This document shows positions 1 through 8,881 of a DNA stretch of 64,000 nt, in pieces; the stretch's first letter is position 1; each line of letters starts with the position of its first letter. The notes beneath the pieces are model-generated. The model worked only from the letters and a program-made list of their open reading frames with translations, made no database searches and was not told the DNA's origin. Origin of the DNA: Roseovarius bejariae (GTDB lineage: Bacteria > Pseudomonadota > Alphaproteobacteria > Rhodobacterales > Rhodobacteraceae). The stretch spans positions 248,402-312,401 of the forward strand of contig NZ_SZWE01000001.1 in assembly GCF_009669325.1 (NCBI RefSeq). The letters run 5' to 3'. Both the position numbers and the translations under genes were made by a program.

Positions 1-2
1 CC

Positions 3-2186
3 GAGGACCTCGCATACGTCAACAATTTTGACGACCCTCGAAAACCGGTGGCCCTCGGGCTTCCCGCCGGGGTTGCAGAGCGGCTCAAGGACGAGATGGT
101 GCGAGTCGTCAACGACCTCGCCAACGACATCCCTGCGTTGTTCGAATCCGACGAATACAGGACGCAGAGACGCATCATTGATGAGGAGTTTGGCACGCAG
201 CAGGAAGAAGCGATGGCCGATTTCACGAGCCGTGCCCGGTCGGAGGACATCGCGCTGCTGCGGACACCCATGGGTTTCATGGTGGCGGCGATGCGCGATG
301 ATCACGTCGTCAAGACGGAGGAGTTCAACAAGCTTCCGGAAAAGGAACAGTCGGTCATCGAGGAAAAGATCGCGCGCTTCCAGAGCGAATTGCAGGAGGT
401 GCTTGCCAAGACGCCGAAACTGGAGCGGGAACACCGAAGCCGCATCGAGGCGCTCAATGCCGAAATGGCGAAGCGCGCCGTCTCGGGTCGGATCGGCGAG
501 GCCCAGGAGGCTCTTGGCGACGCGGGAGCAGCCGTCGATTTCCTGTCCAGGGTCCACGACGACATGGTCGAGAACCCCGAACTTTTCCTGCAAGCCGCGT
601 CGGAACGGCCGGACGGCCCGTTTCCGGAGGTTTCGGGCAAGGCACATCTCGAGCCGCTCTTTCGGCGATACATGGTCAATGTCATGGTCGCCTATGGGCC
701 GACGGCCCCCGAAAGCGCACCCGTAGTTGTCGAGGATCTGCCGACCTTCGACAGGCTGATCGGACGGATAGAACATGTCTCGCAGATGGGCTCGCTTGTC
801 ACGGACTTCACGCTGATCCGCCCCGGCGCACTGCACCGCGCAAACGGCGGCTATCTTGTCCTCAATGCACGCCAGGTGTTGAGCGAGCCCTATGCATGGG
901 ATGCGCTCAAGCGGAGTATCAAGGACCGGTCGATCGCAACCACCTCTCTTGCCGAGCGGGTCAGCCTGTTCTCGACCACTTCGCTCGAACCGGATTCGAT
1001 ACCCCTCGACGTCAGGGTGGTCCTCGTCGGAGACCGGTCTCTCTACGCGCTTCTCGTCATGCGCGATCCCGATTTCCAGGAGCTTTTCAAGGTGCAGGCG
1101 GATTTCGAGGAAACCCTCGAGCGCAACGACGAATCACTTGGCGATATGGCGCTTCTGTTGCGCCATTATGCCGAGAAGAACGATTTGCTGCCCGTAGCCG
1201 ACGATGCGCTCGCCTGTCTGCTCGATGAGTCGAGCCGGCTTGCCCAGGACGGGAAGAAGATCTCGCTCCGGGTTGGCCCTGTCACCGACATACTGCGCGA
1301 GGCCGAGCACTACGCGCGTGCCAATGAGCGAAAAGAGGTCCTGAGAGAGAATATCGAGCGGGCCGTGGTCGAGCGCGACAGGCGGGCCTCCCGGGTCCGC
1401 GACAGTGTACAGGAAGCGATCGCGCGTCGGACCTTGATGATCGACACGGACGGAAAGACCGTCGGACAGGTCAATGGCCTCTCGGTGCACGAATTTGGCG
1501 GCTTCCGGTTCGGACGGCCCTCCCGCATCACGGCGCGTGTCCGGACGGGAAGTGGCAAGCTCATCGACATAGAGCGCGAGGTCGAACTCGGCGGCCCGCT
1601 TCACTCCAAGGGCGTCATGATCCTGTCGGGCTATCTGACGACGACCTACGCCCTCGACATGCCGTTCTCGCTTCACGCGAGTCTCGTCTTCGAACAGAGC
1701 TATGGCGGCATCGAAGGCGACAGCGCATCCTGCGCCGAACTGGTCGCGCTGCTGTCCGCATTGTCCAATCTGGAGATCCGTCAGGACATAGCAATCACCG
1801 GTTCGGTCAACCAGATGGGTCAGGTTCAGGCCATTGGCGGCGTGAACGAGAAGATCGAGGGGTTCTTCGACATCTGCACCGAACGGGGGCTGAGCGGCAA
1901 TCAGGCGGTTCTCATTCCGGCCGCCAATATCGACCACCTGATGCTTCGGGACCGCGTGACGGATGCGGTCGAGGCTGGGAGGTTCAGCGTTATCCCGATC
2001 ACAAGCGTCGATGAGGCGGTTGCGCTGATGACAGGCGTTCCGGCAGGCGCGCGGGGGGGTGATGACGGGACATTTCCCGAGAACTGCGTCAACGCTCTGG
2101 TCGAGGCGCGGCTGCGCGAATTCGCCATGACGCGCAAATCCTTCTCAGACCGCGCCGCGGCGGCGGATGGAGGAGAGCCGCGATGA
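3..2186 (+). CDS. Lon-like ATP-dependent protease (AAA_32/S16 family), 5' end outside window
   Basis: This is the C-terminal 727 codons of a Lon-related protease. The frame is open to the window edge, and the residues before the first internal GTG (48) already look like family sequence (YVNNFDDPRKP), so the gene starts upstream and no start is called. The C-terminal third is the serine-lysine peptidase domain: catalytic Ser in GDSAS (codon at 1722) and Lys in VNEKIEG (codon at 1851). They are 43 residues apart, the same spacing as Ser679-Lys722 in E. coli Lon. The Walker-B-like strand reads GGYLVLN (Asn codon at 864), where an acidic residue would be expected. The family degrades damaged or regulatory proteins in the cytoplasm. 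It overlaps the next gene by ATGA, so the two are probably translationally coupled. Confidence 0.9.
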   Translation, partial: EDLAYVNNFDDPRKPVALGLPAGVAERLKDEMVRVVNDLANDIPALFESDEYRTQRRIIDEEFGTQQEEAMADFTSRARSEDIALLRTPMGFMVAAMRDDHVVKTEEFNKLPEKEQSVIEEKIARFQSELQEVLAKTPKLEREHRSRIEALNAEMAKRAVSGRIGEAQEALGDAGAAVDFLSRVHDDMVENPELFLQAASERPDGPFPEVSGKAHLEPLFRRYMVNVMVAYGPTAPESAPVVVEDLPTFDRLIGRIEHVSQMGSLVTDFTLIRPGALHRANGGYLVLNARQVLSEPYAWDALKRSIKDRSIATTSLAERVSLFSTTSLEPDSIPLDVRVVLVGDRSLYALLVMRDPDFQELFKVQADFEETLERNDESLGDMALLLRHYAEKNDLLPVADDALACLLDESSRLAQDGKKISLRVGPVTDILREAEHYARANERKEVLRENIERAVVERDRRASRVRDSVQEAIARRTLMIDTDGKTVGQVNGLSVHEFGGFRFGRPSRITARVRTGSGKLIDIEREVELGGPLHSKGVMILSGYLTTTYALDMPFSLHASLVFEQSYGGIEGDSASCAELVALLSALSNLEIRQDIAITGSVNQMGQVQAIGGVNEKIEGFFDICTERGLSGNQAVLIPAANIDHLMLRDRVTDAVEAGRFSVIPITSVDEAVALMTGVPAGARGGDDGTFPENCVNALVEARLREFAMTRKSFSDRAAAADGGEPR

Positions 2187-2902
2187 GCGCGGTGAGCCGC
2201 AAGCTGATCATCGCGGCCGAGAGCCTCGAGGGTGCGGACGCGGCCCTGTCCCTGTGCCGTGCGATCCTTGGATTGGCGCCCGCCATGCCGTCGGGCCTGA
2301 TCATCGAGCCGGTCGGCAACGACTACTGGAGCGGCCGCGATCCGAAGATCATCTCGACACGCGGCATCTTAATGATGGCGCCTCCAAGGGTCGACCGGTT
2401 GCGGCGGATGGCGAGGCGGGATGCGGCAGAGCTTGGCGCGCGCCTTTCAGACCTCGCGAAAGACCTGGACACCGAATGGGACTGCACGGTGGCCGCCGGA
2501 GATCTCGTGGGCGCGGCCTGCGCCGAACTGAGAGACGCGGATATCCTGCTGCTGGGGCAGCGTCCCCTGTTCCGTGGATTGAGCCGCGTCGTTCTGCTCG
2601 GAGGCGAAAAGGGCCCATCGGAGGCAGCCCGCATCCTGGCCGGCGCGCTGGCGCAGGAATCGCGAACCTCGGTTGCGGTGTTGTCTGCCGAAACCTGCGC
2701 GGACGACCAGATCACCGCCCTTGTCGAGCGGACACACGCAGTGGCACTGGTTCTCGATTTGCAAGCCGGCCCCGTAATGAGCGAGGAAAGCCTCAAGCGG
2801 GTTTACATGGCCGCACGATGCCCCATCGTGGCCTTGGGGGGCGCACGCTTTGGGCGGATCACTTCTAAGGCAGGCGCGTCTCGCGTCGACAGGAGAGACT
2901 GA
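2183..2902 (+). CDS. Hypothetical protein, weakly universal-stress-protein-like
   Basis: A 239-residue soluble protein with no signal peptide or membrane segment. It alternates short hydrophobic strands (KLIIAAES, ADILLLGQ, VVLLGG, TSVAVLS, CPIVALGG) with charged helices, which suggests a Rossmann-like fold of one or two universal-stress-protein-like halves. The G-2x-G-9x-G(S/T) ATP signature of that family is not clear, so the assignment is only structural inference. The start ATG overlaps the Lon-like stop (ATGA), and the stop overlaps the next start (TGATG). The three genes therefore form one tight operon, perhaps a protein-quality or stress module. I do not recognise a specific function. 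Confidence 0.75.
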   Translation: MSAVSRKLIIAAESLEGADAALSLCRAILGLAPAMPSGLIIEPVGNDYWSGRDPKIISTRGILMMAPPRVDRLRRMARRDAAELGARLSDLAKDLDTEWDCTVAAGDLVGAACAELRDADILLLGQRPLFRGLSRVVLLGGEKGPSEAARILAGALAQESRTSVAVLSAETCADDQITALVERTHAVALVLDLQAGPVMSEESLKRVYMAARCPIVALGGARFGRITSKAGASRVDRRD

Positions 2903-3165
2903 TGCAGGACGGCATGATTCACGAGGGAGCACCGGGCTTCGAGGACTTTATCGAAGAGGAAATGGCCGGTCTCGGCCATCGCGCGCAGCAAAGAGGCCTC
3001 TGCGTCGACTGCCTGACAGACCGGTTCATTGTCGAAATGGTCGCCAACCTGGCGCGATCCGGCGTGTCCTCATCGGATATTCTCAGCATGGTCGTGGATG
3101 GGTTGGTCCTCGCTGAAGAGGAAGAGCCGCAAGAGCGTGTTGGTCGGGTGCATCGGATGCATTGA
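2902..3165 (+). CDS. Small hypothetical protein, third gene of Lon-like operon
   Basis: An 87-residue acidic protein beginning with ATG inside a TGATG overlap with the previous gene. The centre (LCVDCLTDRFIVEMV) has a CxxC pair, which could bind metal or be redox active. A predicted amphipathic helix follows (NLARSGVSSSDILSMVVDGL) and then an EEEE run. I do not recognise the family. Its position argues for co-expression with the Lon-like protease, and it could be an adaptor or regulator, but nothing in the sequence shows this. Confidence 0.7.
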   Translation: MQDGMIHEGAPGFEDFIEEEMAGLGHRAQQRGLCVDCLTDRFIVEMVANLARSGVSSSDILSMVVDGLVLAEEEEPQERVGRVHRMH

Positions 3166-3341
3166 ACTTGGCCCTGGTTCAGACGAGGCGCGCCTCGCTG
3201 CACGCGCAAACACGTCCTGGCACCTCGCGGTCATTTTGGGCTCACTGCCGACCTCGGATGCATCGCAGCATCATGTGATATGATGTCTTGTCATCGTCGG
3301 GTTGTCGATGTGGGAGGGCGTGGTCGATCGGAGGATCCATC

Positions 3342-3974
3342 ATGGAAACACCAAACTTACCCGCTATCCGCGTACTGCGCCCAGTCTGGAACAAAGGCCG
3401 GATCGTTGGCCAGAAAAGGCCGCTCAAGCCCAAACATGTCTGGGCGATCAGGGTGCGGCTGGAGCAGGATGAAAACCATCGTGATCTGGCCCTCTTCAAT
3501 CTTGCCATCGACAGCAAGCTGCGCAGCTGCGACTTGGTGAAGATGAAGGTGATCGATGTCATGGCGTCAGGCCAAATCAAGGAGCGGGCGTCAGTGCTAC
3601 AGAGCAAAACCCAGAAACCTGTGCGTTTCGAAATTTCTGACGGTACCCGTGCATCGCTGGCAAGGTGGATGCGGGAGCCGCTCATGAATGGATCAGAGTA
3701 CCTCTGGCCTGGGCGTTTTCACGAACGGCTTCACATCTCGACCCGCCAGTACGCGCGTATTGTCCGTGAGTGGGTGACGTCCATCGGTCTGGAGGCCAGC
3801 GCCTATGGCACGCACTCGATGCGGCGCACGAAGGTGACGCAGATTTACAAGAAGACTGGCAATTTGCGGGCGGTCCAGTTGCTGTTGGGGCATACCAAGA
3901 TGGAGAGCACTGTCAGATACCTTGGCGTTGAGCTTGAAGATGCGCTGGCGATCGCTGAAGCAATCGAAATCTAA
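3342..3974 (+). CDS. Tyrosine recombinase / phage-type integrase, small form
   Basis: A 210-residue site-specific recombinase consisting essentially of the catalytic domain. The pentad is visible: Arg61 (SKLRSCDLV), Lys89 in the beta-hairpin region (SKTQKP), His158-x-x-Arg161 (HSMRRTK), His184 (LLGHTKM) and the nucleophile Tyr193 (VRYLGV). Everything needed for strand exchange is therefore present. I start at ATG 3342, which has GGAGG 8 bases upstream; the longer frame from 3288 has no such site. Integrases of this short type are common next to insertion sequences in alphaproteobacteria. No attachment-site repeat was found nearby, so the DNA it acts on is unknown. Confidence 0.85.
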   Translation: METPNLPAIRVLRPVWNKGRIVGQKRPLKPKHVWAIRVRLEQDENHRDLALFNLAIDSKLRSCDLVKMKVIDVMASGQIKERASVLQSKTQKPVRFEISDGTRASLARWMREPLMNGSEYLWPGRFHERLHISTRQYARIVREWVTSIGLEASAYGTHSMRRTKVTQIYKKTGNLRAVQLLLGHTKMESTVRYLGVELEDALAIAEAIEI

Positions 3975-4311
3975 AGGCGTGAGCCGTCTGCGCGGACGAC
4001 CCAAAGCGGACATTGGAATATGGAACAATCATTATGGTAGCCCGTATGCGACGACACGCCTCGCTCAACCGGGGTTCTGCTGGCAGCACCGAACATTCAG
4101 GCAGTAGCCGCCGCGAAGTGACATAGGTAGGTGCAGTTCCAATCCATCCCTCAGCGCAGACACTGGACTTGACCTGTATTATCACGCTGTTCATGCTCAG
4201 TATCGGGGCCTACTGTATGAAGCTTTCCCAGTTCGAGGCAAGGCTCCGCCTTGATGATAAGACTCGACATAAAAAGTTGAAATGTTACGAATTAGTCATT
4301 TGGAGGCTAAT
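3975..4311. other. Intergenic region without recognised gene
   Basis: About 340 bases between the integrase and a secreted-protein gene. The last 120 bases are clearly more AT-rich than the surroundings and probably hold the promoter of the downstream gene. No RNA gene, terminator or attachment repeat could be recognised. Confidence 0.5.
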
Positions 4312-4857
4312 ATGAAAATAATACGGCTATTCACTTCGGTCCTTAGTATTATGTTTCTCGCCACCCATGGTTTCGCTGGAACTGCTGGCCCGCCGCCCGT
4401 GACGCCACCGGCGGTCAACACTCCCGGCAGCAATGACGATACATCACTCTTTGTTGGTTTGAACTGGGGTATCGGCTCCCGTGGCACACTCGAAGGCGTT
4501 GTTGGTGTGATTCACAGCAATGTTGATGCGGGCGGTGATGTGGAAGGCGGTCGTCTGTCGATGCATTTTGATCTGCTCGGTCGTGATATTGCCCCGAATG
4601 TACGCCTTACTGGCATTCTTGGTGACGAGGACATTGCCGGAGAGGCTGGACTCGGTCTGGGCTTCGATGGCACCCCCTTCGGGATTCTGGGCGGCATTGG
4701 GAACCATTACAATTTTGGCGGGACGTTAGGCTTCGATGGAAGTGCTGGCGGCTACATTGGGACCCATTCCTATGGCGAGTTTAACGACAAACCCACGGCT
4801 CCGGCTCCAGCGGCACCACCTAATCCTCAGCCATCCGCCTTACCAATTCAGGAATGA
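4312..4857 (+). CDS. Secreted glycine-rich hypothetical protein
   Basis: A 181-residue protein with a good Sec signal peptide: MKIIRLF, a hydrophobic core SVLSIMFLA, and a likely cleavage after GFA at about residue 23. The mature part is rich in Gly and alternating hydrophobic residues (GLGLGFDG, GILGGIG, GTLGFDGSAGGYIG), as in small outer-membrane or surface beta proteins. It ends in a Pro/Ala tail. The start at 4312 is preferred over 4282 because GGAGG lies at the right distance and the signal peptide begins there. I do not recognise a family. It precedes a dehydrogenase pair by 88 bases, but a functional link is not shown. Confidence 0.7.
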   Translation: MKIIRLFTSVLSIMFLATHGFAGTAGPPPVTPPAVNTPGSNDDTSLFVGLNWGIGSRGTLEGVVGVIHSNVDAGGDVEGGRLSMHFDLLGRDIAPNVRLTGILGDEDIAGEAGLGLGFDGTPFGILGGIGNHYNFGGTLGFDGSAGGYIGTHSYGEFNDKPTAPAPAAPPNPQPSALPIQE

Positions 4858-4945
4858 GCTGACTCGGCAAGTGAGCCGGTCCAGGCATCGATGCCCACTG
4901 CATCAAAATCTCGTCTGCTACTGCACAAGGCGGCTTTGACGAACC

Positions 4946-5473
4946 ATGAACAGCAATCGCGCGCCTGACAATCAATCTGCGCAAAGTTCAACAAGCGCAT
5001 TGGCCGTAAACCGTAGAGACGCGATTTTGCAGCTGGCTTCTGGCTGCATGGTGGCGCTGGTGTCTTCGCCGGTGTTCGGACAAACTGCAACAATCGAACG
5101 CGAGACTCTGGATGTCGTGATCGACACTCTCTTGCCAGCGGATGACGTCACGCCGTCGGCCACAGCGCTTGGCGTAAGCGACGAGCTTATGTTGTTTGCA
5201 CCAAAGGGAAGCTCTCTGCACCGTCTTTTCGCGCTTGGGACGGCTTGGCTCAACACATTGGATGAACGTAGCTTTGCAGAGTTGCCATCCGAAACTCGTC
5301 AAGATGTGCTCAGATATATGGAACAGGCAGATTACAACGAGGTGCCGGGGCGGTTCTTTCAATTGCTGCGCCAGATGACTGTAGAAATATACTACGCGCA
5401 ACCGCAGACTTATGTCGGGCTTTCACTCAAGCCAGCCCCACAGCCGGAGGGGTATCCTCCTCCGTGGAAATGA
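4946..5473 (+). CDS. Gluconate 2-dehydrogenase subunit 3-like protein (small subunit of a GMC dehydrogenase)
   Basis: A 175-residue exported protein. The N-terminus carries NRRDAIL followed by a hydrophobic stretch (QLASGCMVALVSSPVFG), which resembles a Tat-type signal with one of the usual motif residues changed. The rest fits the gluconate 2-dehydrogenase subunit 3 family: ETLDVVIDTLLPADDVTPSA near the start and FFQLLRQMTVEIYYAQP near the end. In the family this subunit helps export and mature a FAD-containing large subunit in the periplasm. Its stop overlaps the start of the GMC oxidoreductase (ATGA), which supports a two-subunit enzyme. Confidence 0.85.
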   Translation: MNSNRAPDNQSAQSSTSALAVNRRDAILQLASGCMVALVSSPVFGQTATIERETLDVVIDTLLPADDVTPSATALGVSDELMLFAPKGSSLHRLFALGTAWLNTLDERSFAELPSETRQDVLRYMEQADYNEVPGRFFQLLRQMTVEIYYAQPQTYVGLSLKPAPQPEGYPPPWK

Positions 5474-7128
5474 GTGATGAGGCATATGATGTCGTGATTG
5501 TCGGCTCGGGAGCCGGTGGAGCCGCATCTGCATGGGCCCATACGGTAGCCGGGCTGAAGGTCCTTCTGCTCGAGGCAGGGCCGCGTTTCAACCCGTCGCA
5601 AGACTATCCTTTGACAGAGCCGGGATGGGAGCGCCGAACTTTTCCGGTCAAGTCTGGCAGTCGCGCGCAAATACTCTATGGCGATCTCGGGCGACTCGAT
5701 CCTGCAAAAGCGGACTTACAGAGCTGGAACGCGGCTCAGGGCCGGCGCCCCTTGAATAACCGCCGCCAGCCCAGTCGCTCAGGCTATGCGCATGTTCTGG
5801 GCGTGGGGGGCTCCACTCTGCACTATGTCGGGGAGGCGCACAGGCTCCACCCTGAAAGTTTCACGCTCGCGCGCGACCATGGCATCGGGGCAGACTGGCC
5901 ACTGGCGTATCAAGAGCTGGAGTCCTACTACACCAAAGCCGAATACCTGATCGGTGTTGCCGGACCAGAGACCGGCGGTGCGCGATGGCGTTCTGCCCCT
6001 TATCCGCAATCGGCGCATCCGCTTAGTCCAGCGGCCCAACGTCTGGCAGAGGCTGGTCTGCGCGTTGGTCTGCCATTCGAGCCGAATGCCCGTGCCGTGC
6101 TGTCACAGCCATTTGATGGTCGCCCCGGCTGCAATTATTGCGGGCAATGTAGTCGCGGTTGCCCTTTGGGAGACAAGGGTTCAGTCGATGTCACGTTTCT
6201 AAGGCATGCAGAAATGACTGGACGCCTCAAGCTTATACCGGAGGCACGGGTCATACACATTGAGGCCGCACGCAGCGGTCGGATTGCCGCAGTTCACTAT
6301 GTCCACGAGAAGCGTCACATACGACAGGAAACCCCACAGTTGATCCTCGCATGCGGAGCGGTGCAGACACCTCGGCTCCTGCTTGCCGCAAAAAGCACGC
6401 AAACGCCTGATGGTCTTGCTAACGGGTCGGGCCAGGTCGGCCGTAATTTCATGGAAACCCTGTCATGGCATAGCACTGCGCTGCTGCCTGGACTGCGCAA
6501 CAGTCATATGGGTCTTCCCGCAGATGCGGTCGCATGGTCCCAAAGTGCTCCAAACGGCGTACCTGAAGCCGTGGGCGGCTGTCGCTATACCTCAGCCGTT
6601 CAAGAAATCGGACTGACCGGTCCGGTCGCCTATGCATCGCGACTTCTCTCTGGCTTTGGAGCGGCGTTGAAAACGAGACTGCGCTCCAGTTTTGGATCCG
6701 CCATTACCGTCGGCGCAACAGGCGCAGTCATCCCTGATGAGCGCAGTTACATTGCCTTATCCGACACTGAGAACGATAGCGATGGCTTAGCTCTTCCCGT
6801 AATCAATTCGGTATTGAGTTCAAACAGCCTGAAGTTATTACAAATCATGGCGAGCAATACGCGGGAGCTGTTGCGCCAGACCGGGACGGAAATTCTTGTA
6901 GAAGAGTTTGGGTCTTGGGATAAGTTTACAGCAACACATGCTTTGGGGACTGCACGCATGGGCGCCGACAGTGCCACCTCTGTGACGGATCGATTTGGTC
7001 GCAGCCACGATCATCCGAACCTCTGGATAGCCGATGCAAGTCTATTTCCCACTTCTGGTGGAGGCGAAGGTCCATCTCTTACGATCCAAGCCCTTGCCTT
7101 GCGCCAAGCCGAGCGCATCAACGGGTGA
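5470..7128 (+). CDS. GMC-family FAD oxidoreductase, large subunit of a periplasmic sugar/alcohol dehydrogenase
   Basis: A 552-residue flavoprotein. The N-terminal dinucleotide fold has DVVIVGSGAGGAASA followed by the acidic strand end LLLEAG. The middle holds GVGGSTLHYVGEAHR and a cysteine cluster (CNYCGQCSRGC) of the kind seen in gluconate/fructose dehydrogenase large subunits. The C-terminus has HALGTARMG and FPTSGGGEGPSLTIQALA, where EGP replaces the usual NP. The start ATG 5470 overlaps the small subunit's stop; the GTG at 5464 is the alternative. The enzyme probably oxidises a sugar, sugar acid or alcohol, with the small subunit guiding export. No cytochrome c subunit follows, so the electron acceptor is not visible. 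The substrate cannot be told from sequence. Confidence 0.88.
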   Translation: MSDEAYDVVIVGSGAGGAASAWAHTVAGLKVLLLEAGPRFNPSQDYPLTEPGWERRTFPVKSGSRAQILYGDLGRLDPAKADLQSWNAAQGRRPLNNRRQPSRSGYAHVLGVGGSTLHYVGEAHRLHPESFTLARDHGIGADWPLAYQELESYYTKAEYLIGVAGPETGGARWRSAPYPQSAHPLSPAAQRLAEAGLRVGLPFEPNARAVLSQPFDGRPGCNYCGQCSRGCPLGDKGSVDVTFLRHAEMTGRLKLIPEARVIHIEAARSGRIAAVHYVHEKRHIRQETPQLILACGAVQTPRLLLAAKSTQTPDGLANGSGQVGRNFMETLSWHSTALLPGLRNSHMGLPADAVAWSQSAPNGVPEAVGGCRYTSAVQEIGLTGPVAYASRLLSGFGAALKTRLRSSFGSAITVGATGAVIPDERSYIALSDTENDSDGLALPVINSVLSSNSLKLLQIMASNTRELLRQTGTEILVEEFGSWDKFTATHALGTARMGADSATSVTDRFGRSHDHPNLWIADASLFPTSGGGEGPSLTIQALALRQAERING

Positions 7129-7320
7129 CGGAAGCTCCAGAAAGCCGACAAAATTACTCAATACTGCGATAGCTTATTCCGCCTTCTTGGGACGCTTCCC
7201 GGGCGGCTGCTTCACTATGCTCGAAGTTCCGCTGTCGGGAAATAGGGCAGGCTTTACAAACTGCACCAAGCTGTCGTTCGTCAACTGCACAGCGAATGAC
7301 ATGTGTGGATGGCTCCTGCA

Positions 7321-7543
7321 TAGCAAGACATTTTTGATTTGATTTGTGCATTTGTCAGAAGCAGTCATGTGTCCGGCCTGTTTGCGCGGTTTTGACCGCT
7401 GGCCCTGATGGGTTCCGCAAACCAAGTTCCTTACAGCTTAGCGGGCTATGACGCCCGGGACATTCGGCGGAGTGTCTTGGTTTTGGCGGCAGACTTATGC
7501 ACCATCATCTCGCAGGTCTTGCTAACTCGTTGTTCCTTTCTTC
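7321..7543 (-). ncRNA. Candidate IS110 bridge RNA region, copy 1
   Basis: The non-coding end downstream of the transposase, where IS1111-type elements are known to encode the structured bridge (seek) RNA. It shares several blocks with the matching region of copy 2, including a nested hairpin: GGCC at 7375-7378 with 7401-7404 and GCGG at 7386-7389 with CCGC at 7396-7399. The hairpin loop differs between copies while the stems are kept. Transcript ends and strand are inferred, not seen. Confidence 0.45.
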
Positions 7544-8566
7544 TCAGACTGCCGCACGGGGGCTGTAGGGTTCGTCGCGGGTTAGGACAGCCCAGACTAT
7601 CCGGGCGGTCTTATTGGCCATGGCGACAGTTGCGACACGGGCGGGTTTGCGTTCGAGCAGTGACGTCAGCCACTTGCTGGCACGTTCGGGGTGGGACCGT
7701 GTTTGTCGGACCAGGGATGTCATGCCGACGACAAGCAAAGAGCGTAAATACTGGTCGCCCATCTTGGTGATCCGCCCCAGCTTTTCCTTGCCTCCGCTGG
7801 ATTTATTTGCAGGCGTCAAGCCCAGCCAGGCGGCGAACTCCCGGCCATTGCGGAACTGGTGCCCGTCGCCGATGCTGGCGATGATCGCAGAAGCCGTCAC
7901 CGCGCCGACGCCGGGTATCGTGCGCAACAAACGGACACGCGCATCTTCTTTGGCCACTTGCTTGAGGCGCTCTTCATACCATCGGATCCGTTTATGCAAT
8001 GCCATCAACTGTTCTGACAGGTTGCGGATCACCTCATTGGCGATGTCTGGCAAATCGAGCACTTCACCCAGTGTGATATCCTCAGCAAACCCAATCACGC
8101 GGGCCAGTCCTCTGGGGATGTAGATGCCGAACTCGGCAACCAGTCCTCGCAAGCCGTTGATCAACTGCGTTCTTTGACGAACCAAAAGGTCGCGCGCCCG
8201 ATGCAGCGACAGCAGGGCTTGTTGCTCAACCGTTTTAATCGCCACAAAGCGCATGGTTGGGCGTGTCACCGCTTCGCAGATTGCCTCCGCATCAATGGCA
8301 TCAGATTTCCCACGTTTGACATAGGGCTTCACATACATCGGTGGGATCAAACGCACCTCGTGGCCTAAGGCCGTCAATTCGCGGGCCCAATGATGGGCGC
8401 TGCTGCAAGACACCATGCCGATCAGGCAGGGGTCCAACTTAGCAAAGAACGGCAGAAACTGTGCCCGTCTCAGGGGCTTGTTGAACAACACAACGTCGTT
8501 CTCTGCGATACCATGGACTTGGAAAACGTTCTTGGCCAGGTCAACGCCGATTGTGGTAACTTGCAT
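7544..8566 (-). CDS. IS110-family transposase, copy 1 (probably inactive)
   Basis: A 340-residue DEDD-type recombinase. The N-terminal RuvC-like domain has Asp9 (GVDLAK), Asp89 and Asp92 (KSDAIDAEA). The second acidic residue is missing: copy 2 has GMEAC at residue 52, whereas this protein has GMVSC (Val52). The C-terminal Tnp_20 domain keeps its helix-hairpin-like segment (IPGVGAVTASAI) and the serine region (NKSSGGKEKLG). The reading frame is intact and full length, so the change is a point substitution. Loss of one of four metal-binding acids should abolish catalysis, although this was not tested. Confidence 0.9.
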   Translation of the reverse strand: MQVTTIGVDLAKNVFQVHGIAENDVVLFNKPLRRAQFLPFFAKLDPCLIGMVSCSSAHHWARELTALGHEVRLIPPMYVKPYVKRGKSDAIDAEAICEAVTRPTMRFVAIKTVEQQALLSLHRARDLLVRQRTQLINGLRGLVAEFGIYIPRGLARVIGFAEDITLGEVLDLPDIANEVIRNLSEQLMALHKRIRWYEERLKQVAKEDARVRLLRTIPGVGAVTASAIIASIGDGHQFRNGREFAAWLGLTPANKSSGGKEKLGRITKMGDQYLRSLLVVGMTSLVRQTRSHPERASKWLTSLLERKPARVATVAMANKTARIVWAVLTRDEPYSPRAAV

Positions 8567-8881
8567 GGGGTGGCTCCTCTCAAAGCAGATTTAGACACCT
8601 GCATTATGGCGCATTGCGACGCCGGTTGAAGCAGGAGCCATCCACCCCATCAGCTCTCCGCCCACTCCGCAGGTGCGCCGCGAACGGCCCGAAGCTGTCA
8701 CTCACCTTGCCATCAAGTGTCTCCGATGTTGGCCGCCGAACCAGCCAATCGCTGCATATGTGAAAAGTGCCCCATTAACACATCAAGCCGCATGTCTGAC
8801 ATTCTGACCGTACGCGTCGCGGGGTCACAGCTCATCAATACTGTTGGATTTCCCTCGCAGAGACCTGCGAAGGAAATGCTG

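Larger units (their letters stand above)
7302..8650 (-). mobile_element. IS110-family element (IS1111-type), copy 1
   Basis: An insertion sequence of about 1.35 kb. Its limits are taken from the stretch shared with copy 2 at 15.6-16.9 kb. Subterminal inverted repeats of 14 bases match perfectly: tggatggctcctgc at 7306-7319 and its reverse complement at 8631-8644. A few more conserved bases lie outside each repeat, as in the IS1111 subgroup. The element holds one transposase gene on the minus strand and about 220 bases of non-coding DNA downstream of it (7321-7543). No target duplication is seen, which is normal for the family. Confidence 0.85.
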
